Source: Pyrenochaeta sp. MPI-SDFR-AT-0127 | Lineage: Eukaryota; Ascomycota; Dothideomycetes; Pleosporales; Cucurbitariaceae | DNA length: 64,000 bases | Assembly (NCBI GenBank): GCA_020747015.1 | Contig: JAGTJM010000021.1 | Coordinates: 1 to 64,000, forward strand | Reading direction: 5' to 3' | In this document: positions 1-10,723 of the stretch, piece after piece | How positions within the stretch are numbered: position 1 is the first letter of the stretch | Layout of the letters: each line of letters begins with the position of its first letter | The notes under the pieces: model-generated | Databases searched by the model: none | Seen by the model: only the letters and a program-made list of their open reading frames with translations | What the model was told of the DNA's origin: nothing | Made by a program: the position numbers and the translations under genes

Positions 1-2585
1 TCGTCGTGACTTCCTCGGGCATCTCCATTAAGGATCTTTTCATAGTGTTGAGTAGCAAGGTCGCTGAATTAGGTCAACGAAACCGAGTTGCTGTCGAGAT
101 AGCGACTCATGAGATAGGGTTTGAGGAGCCAGAACGGCTTCTACCCTTATCCGGATGCCTACCCACACGATGCTCAGCAGGATCATCTTGAGCATATTCA
201 TAGCTTGTTGCAGTTTGAATCTATCGACATAAAGCGCGTTCACCTCGGCTATCTTTGCATCAAACTCAGCCATTGCTTGTAGAACCGCATCTTCGCGTTT
301 CTTCGCTATCATGTTGATAGAATAGACTTCACCTCTCCCAATGTCGGCACGACAATTTGTCTCGGCCTCCGGCGAGTCAGGCCGGCAAAGCCGAATGTGA
401 AGTTTGCGTCGTGCACTATCTTCCGAATTGCTTCCTGGGATCGCAAGCGTTGAGCCAGCACCTCACTATAGCCACTTGATGTCCCTAGGCCAACAACATG
501 GAGGGCAAAGAGGGGGTCCTACAAACGAAGAATCATGCCGATGGCCCATTATCCCTGAAGAAAATTGGTTGGTGAGGCACCAAGCGCCGTAGTAGCAGCT
601 GTGACGAGTTTTGCGTGGTCCAGCAAAATGGTATCCAGTTTATCCAGCGCATCATCGAAGCCAAGGAATCATTCGTTGTTTTGATTAATCCGACCAAGCT
701 GTACGAAGGTCGCTCCAGTAAGAAATATGTTAGCCCTTTACTGTAAGTCTGCTCGGAGATCCGCTGGTTGTGCTGCAACAACATTTGCAAGCTCTCTTTG
801 GAAGTCTGGATCCTAAGTGCAGGTGAAAAACGCTAGAGCGATAATGGTGTGCGATTAGTGGTCTCAACGGGCAAGGTCGCAGAGAATTGATGTTGCTTGT
901 GCTCGTAAGCCGACAAGAGGCGCATAGTCGTTTGACGCGACATAGGAGAACGACGTACAACGTTCATCGATTCGTTACCAGACCACAAGCAGCTTTTATG
1001 ACAGAAGATAGGTATTCGTAAACATATGAGTGATCTCAGCGGTGGAGCCGTGCCTTCGTCAGCCTGAACCCTTGTAACTCAGTTATAGCCCAGCATAAGC
1101 TACATTGTACAAGATGAATCAGGCAAGCCTTACTATGACCTGATAGCCGGGTAATTCCATAATTAGCTGAAGAGGAATCCTTTGCTAACAAATGTAGTGA
1201 TACAGAGCGACAGCTACTGTAGCGCTTCCCAATCGTGTGAGAAGCTGCATCCATAGTTCACCATCTTCAAGACCGCCTACTACGCCCCGCGCTTCTGCAG
1301 AAGGTTTTTTGTGGGAAACTTAAACATTCGTGTCAGATATTGCCAGCGCTGGGCCGAACGTAAAATAGAGAGTTCGGCGCTGATGTTTTCGAGGAACAAG
1401 CGAAATTATGTGAAACTGTTGGATAATTTACAACTTTGTTCATATCAAGAAGGCTGCAAAAACTAAGCAGTATAGAGGGGTAAGCCTAGAAGCAGTTGCA
1501 GGACATGCCGCAAGGACTATTAGAGGACTCTGCTAAGGTCCTTTAATTACTTGCTACGTACGGTATCAAGTATATGTACATGAAGTTGCGTAATGGGAAG
1601 GGAACAGCGAGACTTGTCATCCTATCTGGTAGTTTGGAAAATGACATAGATGCGTGCTTGCAATTTCTTTGCTCTTGAGCTAGCACACCATACGCAGGTA
1701 TGCCTTTCTCAACGGCCAACAGTAATGATGTAATCTCCGTTTCCATACGATGGAGCGCCCCCTATACTACGATAAGTGGACTTCTCATTTTTTGCTTGTA
1801 CAAAGACTTACCGGCAACATCCTTTTGTGGGCGTGTGCAATGATCCGTAAACTACAGTACACCAACAGCAACGTGCTGGCTATATAGCATAATCGTCAGC
1901 CTAACACTAAACTACTCGTAGTCTAGACGCACCGGCTATTCATTCTATGAATTAGCTCTGCTTACACTAAAAGCGTCGTAGATAGGACGCATGGCCAACC
2001 TATCCATATAACCACATTTTACATAAAGGAGCCCTAACCCTAATATCTCTAATTCCAGCTCAGGATTAGGAGCAATGTTGAGCATTATTCTATACTGTTC
2101 ACAAAGACGAGGGGCCTTAGCCAAGAGGTTGATTTGATGCAGATGTAGTGAAAGGAGAAGACGGCAAGGGACGCAACAGTCATCCATGTTGGCCTTGCTG
2201 AAGATCAACAACAGGCTGGGAGAAATCTGTATTCTGAAGTTTGAGTGACTAACGAAGGAAAGTTATTTTTGCAAAGATCAATTTCTCCACCTATGCATAG
2301 CAATTGACATCTTCTCCAAGACTTTGGAGGCTTCCAAATCCTTCGCAGGTCTTTGAGGGCGGCAAGATCAGGTATGTGCATACGATGACGCATTGTGGGA
2401 CGCCGAATTGCGGCTAAGGGGATAGCGAGACGGATATTCAAGTGACGGGTTTGAAGCAGGGATCGGGATTATGTGAAATGGGGGATATCAAGTACCCAAA
2501 TATCTACATGCGTTATTGTCTAATTATGGCGTTGCTTCTATACCAGCATTTTCGTATTATTTTACTGTTTATATGACGTCTCTTT
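1..2585. other. Gene-poor left end
   Basis: No intact gene is recognisable here. The minus strand at about 310-830 carries a decayed coding relic, listed separately. Another short minus-strand open stretch (40-312) starts with a Lys/Arg/Glu-rich helix-like segment followed by a hydrophobic patch, and may be the downstream part of the same relic in another frame. A two-unit CCCTAA tract sits near 2033-2044. The rest shows only short random open frames. Confidence 0.5.
310..830 (-). pseudogene. Decayed coding relic of unknown family
   Basis: Read on the minus strand in one frame from about 812 down to 314, the DNA encodes a coherent protein-like sequence of about 165 codons. It is rich in helix formers (for example FDDALDKLDTILLDHAKLV and YSEVLAQRLRSQEAIRKIV) and is interrupted by four in-frame stops (TAA, TGA, TAA, TAG) without a frame change. 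Composition and periodicity look like real former coding sequence. I do not recognise the family; a helical N-terminal domain of a fungal STAND-type protein is only a guess. The absence of indels suggests decay by point substitution. Confidence 0.4.
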
Positions 2586-3776
2586 TCAAAACTTAGCGGG
2601 ATCAATCGCAAACACATTCCTACTCCCCGGTACCTCCATCAACGTCCACAGCCCAACGCCCTTCTCATAGCTCAGATCCTCCGGAACTTTCGGAAACGTA
2701 TCCGCGGTCGTCTTCTTCCCATCTTTCCAAGAATAACTGATCAGGTCGCCACCGCTCTGCGTCAAAAACCACTTCCCGTTAATCGACGCCGCACCCTGGA
2801 TCTTCGTATTTCCATGACTCACAGCCTCCGATGCCGTCGCTATGCCATTGGATGTCTTCAGCAGCCTGTTTGTATAGTCGATATCCCACCTTACAAGCCT
2901 GCAATCTGTACGCGTAGCGCTGTATTCGCCGACGAGGATCGAGTCGGGAGTTGTGGTGCGGTCAAGTGAGATAAAGGAGAAGCGCATATCGATAAGGCCA
3001 GACTTGGGCTGCCAGTCGTAAGTCCGGACTTGCGGGAGTACGTACCTTTTCTCGTCAGCCCAACCCATCCCTCTAACATTTTACTCAAGAGAGAGAGCAG
3101 TATGTACTTACTTATACCCGTAAGCTCCAAATGCCCCTCCAGTCTGCCTTCCGATTCCCTCTTTCACCTCAGGGTCGACCTTGTATATGTGATTTAGATC
3201 GAAGACTCTTAATCCACCCGTAGTATCTACCACGTACACCAAACTCCCATACCACATAATCCCCCCAGCATGCAGGCCCTTTATCGCCTCGAAATCATCC
3301 TTGCCTTTCGGTATCACAAGCAGCACATGCCGATACTTCGTTCCTGATACAAAGCTCACGCGCGCACCCCTCTTTCCGTCATCATAGTGATCCGAATGCC
3401 AGGAAATAAGCTGCACACGAAACCCTTCGTACGTGCCGCTATCGTAAGCATCGGCGGATGTGGTGACACCTTGAGGGTACCATTTCTCGGTGTCTTGGTC
3501 GTTGAAGTCCGCCGTATTTTGCCAGCCGTAGGCCGAGGAGGGGATGAGGTTTTTGACCGAGGGAGTGGTGCTGGGGTTATTGTGGTTCAGGTCGGCAATT
3601 ATGTCGCTGACTTTCACATTGGGGAGGGCGGAGTCGAGATTTGCGATTGCGGAGGAGTAGCCGGACTGGGCGAGTTTGTAGTTAGAGAGGGTGAGGTTGT
3701 TCCATGCTGCCAAGGTGGGGGTAGTGAGAGTGAGGAGGGCGAGGAGGTATGTGCTGGGTTTTGTGAAGAGTCTCAT
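2586..3776 (-). CDS. Secreted protein of unknown function
   Basis: Two exons, 3776-3112 and 3072-2586, are separated by a very short 39-nt intron (donor GTAAGT, acceptor TTAG). Without splicing the frame hits a stop directly after the donor. The chosen start is the internal ATG at 3776, because it places a clean signal peptide (Met-Arg, then a Leu/Ala/Thr-rich core ending in TLA-AW) at the N-terminus; an upstream alternative start would add eight hydrophilic residues. The product is about 383 aa with no transmembrane segment after the signal. It has evenly spaced Trp/Gly/Asp-rich strands (such as GGIMWYGSLVYVVDT and INGKWFLTQSGGDLISYSW) that recall a beta-propeller, but no catalytic motif is visible. 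Similar proteins are, from memory, common in ascomycetes as uncharacterised secreted proteins. Confidence 0.8.
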
Positions 3777-4978
3777 CTTTCTCACACATTCGTAAAGCAA
3801 CTGAAGTGTAAGAGATCGGTTGCTTCGCTCTCTGCCTCCTGTAAATGTCGCAGCTTATGTACCTAGATCTGTTCACCGTTGCTTGTTATGTGGCTGACAT
3901 CAAATGTCCTTCACAACGTTGCATTGGCTCCTATTTCGGCTCGCGAAATTGTATACGATGATTTGGTGATTCGATAATCGTATACAAGCGGGCCGTACGG
4001 CTGGAAGCGATGAATGCGGGAGTAGATGCCACAAAACACAGTAAGCTGGGGGCCTCAACCAGTTACGGCAATCTAATCTTAGCGCCTCCCTAGCTTAGCA
4101 TACGGCGAAACTTTTCAGTTCTTATTAGGGGTCGCACAGGATTAGCCAACCATATTTTTCCTTTCACGAGACGTCGCCGCGCACTACAAGAAAAATAGCC
4201 AAGAACCTAAAGCCTATGCTTTGTTTGCTGAGATTTTATTCCTACGTTTTTAAGATTTGTCACCAATTTAAGATTGGTCCCTAATTTAAGACTGATCCCC
4301 AGCGCTAGACCTAATCTCTACTAGTGTGCCGTTGCACAGTGTGGGTATCCTATATATACCGTAGCCGACTGGGCAGATACTGGAGACCGAAGTGAAGCCG
4401 ATGAGGCTTTATATACGCAGCGAGAGAGGAGATCTGGAAGAGAGGACTCCTAGATACCATACACAGATAGCGAATCTCAACTCAATTGCCTTATTATTCC
4501 TTACCCATAGCGAGTTCTCCTTGCTTCGGCTGCGCCAGCATCCATTTGAAGGGATCAGTCGGCTATGATCCTCCTACTCCTGCATAATATTTACTTATTT
4601 TGCACTGTTTTGATGGTACAATGCTTATATTCTGGTACGGTAGATGTTGTTTTGAAGCGGCGATGGCGCAGCCTCGAGCAAGGCCTAGCCCGCTACAGGA
4701 AGTTGTCAGCACGCTCATGTTATCCCCTTGTTGGCGCCCCTGGCTTGTGCGCTGACGCTCAGCGTCTACGCCTCAAACGATATTGTAGTTATAATAACGC
4801 GCACTTGGCGAACACTACTACAACATATTATTTAAGTATCTACAACAAGACCAGTTATTCGCCTGAAATCCTGAGTTCTAGTAGACGCAGTGCTGAAACC
4901 TCAATACAATGAAGTCTATTGGCTCCGGGCCATACGTTAGCCTGTTTCTATGGAGTCACTTGTCTAGGTGAAGCTAAG
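3777..4978. other. Intergenic, repeat-like AT-rich stretch
   Basis: No gene is recognised. The segment contains three imperfect 18-bp tandem units (4248-4301) and a stretch at about 4300-4560 with short inverted motifs (TATATATACC region) that vaguely resembles the terminal repeat of a retroelement. No matching second copy was seen in the window. A 115-codon open frame at 4565-4912 has no recognisable features. Confidence 0.4.
4248..4301. repeat. Three imperfect 18-bp tandem repeats
   Basis: Three consecutive units begin at 4248, 4266 and 4284. They share the core TTTAAGAyTkrTCmCCA, with a few substitutions per unit. There is no evident function. Confidence 0.6.
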
Positions 4979-6664
4979 TTAGGTTGACCACCAAGGCTGA
5001 TCCATTTGCCGCACGGTGTTCGTGCCGCAGTGGACCTCACCGCCGTACTTGTGATGCGAGTTCCAATCATCCACAAAATTGACATTCAAACCAAGTTTCG
5101 CATACTCCTCCTTCGTGGCCTCAGCAACAACATCCAAGCCATTGATGTTTGGACCCCAAGGATTGGGCGCCACATACGTGCCATACCCTGTAAGGACTAC
5201 TCCGTTTATGACACCTGGCCAAGCGGAGCCAACGCTGAGCTTCTCGTTTGGATCGCGCGGGCCAATCCAAGGCAATTTTTCGACATCGAGTTGGTTGAAA
5301 AGAGCGGGAGCGCGGTAGATTTCGGCATCGGTGATTCCGGTCGCCTCTTTGAGGATGTTGATATTGGCTTCGATGCGCATTTTGCACTTCATGTTGGTAG
5401 CAATTAGTTCCTCATTGGATAGCGCCTGGTCGATAGTCGAGTTTGAGACCGGCATGGCTACGCAGCTATACATGGCGCTGGTGCAATTGGCTCCTGGGAA
5501 CTGGGGAGCAGGCTTGCGAGAATACAAGCGAGTACCGCCGTGGCCAGCTGCTTTAGTCTCCCGAAGGATGTTTATCCCAGCTTCGGGGTCAGCGACCATA
5601 ATTGCCCAGCCACGCTCCGTTTTGGCAGGCAGAAATTGTACAAATTCGTCAACATGTCCTACCCACAGCCACGAAGTGTCGAGCAAAATGGGATCCTGGG
5701 CACTTTGCGCGCGGAAGAAGTCGAGCATGTGGGGTAAATAAGGCCCATGTCGGCCCATAATGATGCGGCCGCTAGGATAGCGAGTCCCGTTGTGTGCGTA
5801 TGGTGGAATGCATTCCAAGTTTCCCATGGAATTGATTTCGTCCCTTGCACCCCCTAATTGTTGAATGGCGCCAACGCCAGTGTTTCTGAGATGCTCAAAC
5901 ACCTGCCGGCCGGCTACGCGTGAATCTTGCCCGGATCGAACCATGATACGAATGGAGATGGGCCCGTCTGGTCCCGGCATACTTGTGTAGCCTGGCTCGA
6001 CGAAATCCTGGGCCCAGATATCGTCGCTGCCATTGAAGAGACAGAGGAGCTCCGTGAGCCCCGTAGCTTCCACTGCGGCTGACAGACTCTCGGTGAATAG
6101 CTTCTGCCACGGCGACAAAGTATCATTTCCTCGAACTGATAGCACTTGTTGTACATTCTGGAGGTGGTGGTGCGTAAGAATAGGGGCCACTCGTAACATA
6201 ACCTCGTCCGTAGACACCTGGTCGCAATCATGGACCGTGAATCGAACGGTGATACGGCCGTCCCACCCTCCCGGGCGCCGTATATCTCTCGCATCAATAC
6301 CAAGAACGAGGCCACCCCTCAACTCTTCGGTTGAGAAGGAATAACTAGTTTGGACAAAGGCCCACCTGTCCCCACGCTGGTGGAAGATGCGCACAAATGG
6401 CCGTTGCTCGGGGTTGGGAATGGATACAAAGCCAATGGCCGAATTAGTGATATTTTCCAAGGGTACAGTTCTCAAAGGCGCCATGTTATGAGGTGCACGC
6501 TGAACGTTGTCGGATGCGTCGTTGCAAGCCGCCAGCGCCTCATTACTAGGCGGATTTCGAGATGCTTGTCCAGAACATCGGCAGTTCGTGTCGCCTATGT
6601 TTGCCAAGAATATAGCGCCACGGTAGTTTGCCCAAGATTCTTTGCCGTGGATGTCGGTCTCTCC
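4979..6664 (-). pseudogene. Peptidylarginine deiminase, main part, 5' end removed by inversion
   Basis: This frame, about 561 codons to the TAA at 4979, is a protein-arginine deiminase (conversion of peptidyl-arginine to citrulline). Numbering from the codon at 6607-6605, the catalytic residues expected for the family are all present: Asp201 (WAQDFVEPGY), His318 and Asp320 (GHVDEFVQFLP) and Cys527 (EVHCGTN). Homology continues upstream of any ATG, up to the codon GGA at 6664-6662, and then stops abruptly; four codons further on there is a TAA (6673-6671). The missing first 43 codons lie on the opposite strand at 7575-7703. The joined length, about 604 codons, fits a full fungal or bacterial-type deiminase. 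As it stands, translation could only start at an internal ATG near 6484 and would lack the N-terminal strands. The catalytic part itself shows no stop or frameshift, so the break looks recent. Confidence 0.85.
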
Positions 6665-7703
6665 ATATGGTTAGTACGCTAGTGAAATAATCTAGGTATA
6701 TATAGAAGCTAATTATATTTATTATATTAAAGCATTACCTCCCAATAGTCCTTCTTGAACTATATAGATCAAGGAAATTGTTTTCTAATTACTATACACT
6801 GGGTGTAGTCGCCCACCAAGTTATCCGCAGGAGTATATCTTAGTTGCTTGGTAAATACTCTGTTAATAACACTGTATGTGACGCTTACCGTTACCTTGTT
6901 CTCCAAAATAGGCCCTAGGCTGTAAGGAGGTGTTTTGCGTGGAGGGAGGCACTTAACCGATAGAAGCTCTGGCCAACCTGTAAGGATGATCCGCTTTCTT
7001 GTGTGCTCAAGGTTGTGATCGGTGAATAAACCTTCCACAGTTTCATGGTGTATGTAGCGGATGGCCCCTGCAATTCAGAAACGCTGGCAGCTGCGAAGGA
7101 TTTCATCATCCTGATTGCCGGAAGGTGAAGGGCAAACGAACTAAATGAGAAGTCGTTCGCGCTGTGCAGGAAGACATTCTTAATAACCGCATTTTCAGCT
7201 CGACTGTGCACTGACCGACATCCATCTCCAGAGCTGAAGACGTAAGGCGGAGGCTGGGAGCCGGATCAACGATGCATGGCGTCTATAATTTCTCCATTAA
7301 GACTAGGGTGGACGCTAAGCCTCTCGGGGTATGCCATCGCGCGCCTCGAAGCGTCGAAGTTCTCTCGTAAACTTCGTCACGTTCGATGATGAGGCTCGCA
7401 GGACTGCGGAAACATCGAAAGGAGATTTTCGCCACGCGTATTCCACTGACAGTATAAGTATGCTCTGATTTCTTCTGCCTCTCAAGCAAACCCACTACAT
7501 ATTTCTCGAGTACTCCATTCTATTGAATAATCATTTTAGATAAATATGCACTTTATGTTGCCGATCTTTGGTATATGAAGCATCCGCAATCTAAAAATAC
7601 CTTTACTGACTGGGCTGGTGTAGGCATCGTGGCTACAACTGTTGCACTTAAGGCCGACATCCGAGCAGACACGAACCGTGATGGCATCGTCGACATTGCT
7701 GGA
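6665..7703. other. Inverted segment splitting the deiminase gene
   Basis: Inverting this 1,039-bp interval would place the 3' end of the fragment at 7575-7703 directly against the 5' end of the minus-strand frame at 6664. Reading frame and homology would then be continuous through one shared GGA (Gly) codon. The left junction reads CTCC/ATATGG and the right junction GCTGGA/TATAAT; both outer flanks are AT-rich. No long inverted repeats flank the segment. Its interior (6680-7570) would have been the promoter side of the ancestral gene and holds no other recognisable gene. Confidence 0.75.
7575..7703 (+). pseudogene. Displaced N-terminal piece of the peptidylarginine deiminase
   Basis: Forty-three codons run from ATG 7575 to GGA 7703 and then continue only three codons (Tyr-Asn-Leu) to a TAA at 7713. 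The piece has a hydrophobic run at about residues 14-25 that could be a weak signal sequence, followed by ADIRADTNRDGIVDIAG. This is the conserved Asp/Asn-rich beginning of fungal and bacterial-type deiminases. It is oriented away from the body of the gene at 4979-6664. It is too short to be found by an ordinary ORF search. Confidence 0.75.
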
Positions 7704-7715
7704 TATAATTTATAA

Positions 7716-8117
7716 TATGTACTCTAGGTCTAAGTAAGCTATAGTAGAGTTAACGCTCTAGTATAATAAGAATTACCTTAGCTGTGCGCAGAGTTATAAA
7801 AGCTTATTCTATTATAAAGAGGAAGTGGTTACACGTCTAGAAAATAGAATTCTTTTAGAGTAACTCTTCTTAGCGACTTAGGCATAGGAAGGTCTGTAAT
7901 GCAGGGCTGAGTTAAGTTTTGCGCAAAAATCGACTGTATTTCAGGGGTATCACTCCCGCTGTACTAAAAGAAGGCGCATCGCTAGGCGATCCAAACAGCA
8001 TCACGTAGTAGGTACCGAATCGCGCCTTATATTAGTTGGGGTTTAGCCTCTTAACGATGTCCTTGCGCATAATGGGCTAATAAGTGCTAGCTGACAAGAT
8101 TTATTTAAATTATATAG
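7716..8117. other. AT-rich intergenic stretch
   Basis: No gene is visible. The sequence is rich in TA and CTA steps (for example 7710-7880), in the manner of RIP-affected fungal DNA. It borders the right breakpoint of the inversion. Confidence 0.4.
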
Positions 8118-9140
8118 TTAGGAACTTATTTCGCCTGTTACTTGTTGGTGACGTTGTGCAACAGGGTTATCAGGAAACTCAGGGAGGTTCGTCGGCGTAG
8201 ATAAAGCGAGCTCCTGTCGCAGGATCTGGTCGGAAGCATCCCCTGTATACTGAGCAGGGAGCGACCCCACTGTCCGATGGGGAAGGAGGGCTGGGGCTGG
8301 GGCTCCGTATGAGAAAGATTGTATATTGTCTGGGTTAGGAGGCTTGAGGTCCAGCACTGCGCCGGTTTGGACGCTTCCTCTGAGGGACCGAAACCCTTGT
8401 TCTGGGCTATATAGGCTGGGACCACCTGTTGAGAATTTAGTTGGTACATCTCCGTTCGGCTTTGAATTTAACGACTGGTTCAATTCCATGATAGGGTGAC
8501 TTTGGTCGAGCCTGGGTTCACAGTGAAGGCCAGCCATACGATGGCGGTGGAGCATGATGCCGTGGATGGTGAGGGAGATGATGAAGAGGGCACTGAGAAA
8601 TTTTTAGTCGTGCTAGGGAAGGTCATTGAGACGCCTACAACTGAACTCCGCCGAGGCCGGCAGCGGTAGCTAAACAGGAAATCCAGGAGAGTGTAGCGCC
8701 TTGGAAATAGTACTTATCGTAGTATGAATAGCCGTAGTAGGAATTGTTAAAGTAGTAGAAGAAGTAGGAGACCTGTGCGGCGAGGGGGGCGAAGGAGCAG
8801 AGCCAGAAGATGACGAGAAATATGTCAAGACCAAGAATTGCCCAGTAATTATACAGTCTTGGAGAGCTGTACTCAGCCACTAAAAGGTAGATACCAGTTA
8901 TCAATGTGGCCAGTGCCTGTCCTGCATCAGTGATATATGAAAAGGAGGGCGCCGAATGACGCTCACCGTGAAGAGCATGAGGACATCGCCACTGAAGGCA
9001 TATCCAGCGACGCCGAGGCTGCAGAGGCCAATGAGGACAACCCCAAGAACGAGCTGGACGATGCGAAGTGCTATGAAGCCTCGGGGATAGAGTGGGACGT
9101 GTTCTCGTCCTACGGTTCTCTCCGCTGAGTAAATGTTCAT
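8118..9140 (-). CDS. MARVEL-domain-type four-TM membrane protein
   Basis: Three exons, 9140-8967, 8916-8639 and 8592-8118 (introns 50 and 46 nt), give 308 aa. Frames close exactly at both junctions (GTGAGC donor with acceptor after GACAG; GTAGGC donor with acceptor CTCAG). After a short cytosolic N-terminus come four hydrophobic segments: about residues 22-48, 57-77, 84-110 (LGLDIFLVIFWLCSFAPLA) and about 140-165 (QFALFIISLTIHGI). A Tyr-rich loop (FFYYFNNSYYGYSYYDKYY) lies between TM3 and TM4. A HRHR motif follows TM4, and then a hydrophilic, Pro/Gln/Ser-rich cytosolic tail of about 130 aa. This topology and the GFIALRIVQLVLGVVLIGL opening are typical of fungal MARVEL family proteins, which are membrane-associating proteins of uncertain role. 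Confidence 0.8.
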
Positions 9141-10723
9141 CTTGAGCTTGGGGCGCGAAACTGAGAGGTGAAGGATGGTCCAACGAATGTTTGTTCATTA
9201 TGAGAGAAGAAAACGAACAGGTCATCCATCGTTTTTAAGCTCGTTCTATAGAACCTTGTCTACAACTACAGGCATGCCCATCGGGCGCACACAGAAGGCA
9301 AAATAGCCTGACTGATCAGATTGGTTAGCCTTGGTCTTGGCGACCCTCAGCCGCATGCAAAACCGATGTTAAAAGCCAAAATCGATGTAAGAAACAAGCA
9401 CAACACTTGACACACAGGCCACTCCGCTACATTAGATGCGCCTCGTTGTGTGATATCAAAGCCACAAGGTCGCAAACAAATTTCGTTAAATCTGATTTCT
9501 ATGCCTGTAGAGCCATACCTTAGGCATATCTTGCTGTCTGGCTTCTACTCTCTTAATCACGAATGGGCCTTTCTTTAGTCGGTAGGCTTCCGACCAATAC
9601 AGTATACTTTAGGCGCTACGAATGCGATACCCAGGTTGCTCTTTACCTGTCGATCGATATGCTTCCTGTGAGGAATAAGCGGATCTTTCCATGGCAGTTA
9701 CCAAGAACACGAGAATGATGTGTCGAACTGGGCGGTTCTGGGGTTGGAAAGAGACACGGCTAGTAATCGGTGAGTGACCGGAGAGCTGAAGCACAGCAGT
9801 ACATCACGCTTAGTTCTTCCGCTTTAGGCGGAGCTGAAAGGGGGGCCGACCCGCACCGGCCCAGACCCTAGGCAAGAGGCGTTGAGTTTTTCTAGAAGAA
9901 GTGATAGTTGAGGTGGTGATGGTAGACGACCCCTAGCTAACCGTGATGCCTGGATTTAGCTTCTGCAGCAGCGCCTGCTCCAGATCGAATTTAGTTCCGA
10001 TCCTAACTTAACTTATTACGAAAAAGTCTAGGTTGATAATCTACAGCACGTGCGATACTTCGAGTAAGCCCTTAGTAGAAATCACGCGCACTCAAACTCT
10101 ATTCTTAAAGGGCTCTAACGCCTCTTATACTACTAGCTTGAACCATAACCTAGAAGTGTCCCCTTGTATCATAGCAGGTCACGTGTTCAGGCCAGCTGTG
10201 AGCAGCGAGCGGGATGACCATGAGCGAGCGCTGGATATGTGCGTGCGATGCGGGGTTCATCACCAAATCACAGCTAAACCTGAGTCATGCTAGCACTCGA
10301 AAAATCTGACATAACTGTTCCTACATTACAGCTATTTTCGATTTTTCGGAAGTGAAGGCTTTTCTTTCTTAACCTACTTGATGGGGCATCAGGGTACTAC
10401 TGAGGCGCTGGCACACTGTGAAGAACGTTGCGAGGCCGGCCACCTGTCCTGCCTGGAATTTTACGTGACAACCCGGTACCAGTGCAGCGTCAGTGGTGTG
10501 GCTGGTGCCGCTATTATAGCCAAGCTGCCTTGGAAGTACTTTCATGCTGGCGAAGCCTCGCCCGACACTGCAAAATCCATCCCCGGCGTGGAACGACAAC
10601 GACGTGGTCCATATACCTAGACAGGACGCCCAAAATTTCAGCAACGGACACTATGGAATACCCGCCCCACTCCCTTGAAGAGTGAGAATGACAGTCGTAT
10701 TTTGCATGTCCAAGCTGATCCAA
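9141..10723. other. Gene-free interval
   Basis: There are only short, unconnected open frames (for example 10033-10293 and 10378-10620) without recognisable motifs. The last part may hold the lost 5' end of the HET relic. Confidence 0.4.

Noticed and set aside
3387..3866. 159-codon plus-strand frame
   Set aside because: Antisense shadow of the secreted-protein gene, with low-complexity Gly/Val/Glu content.
4300..4560. Retroelement LTR
   Set aside because: LTR-like feel only: no second copy, primer-binding site or internal coding region found in the window.
6665..7703. Inversion as a reversible on/off switch of the deiminase gene
   Set aside because: No flanking inverted repeats and no recombinase gene were seen, so a one-time rearrangement is simpler.
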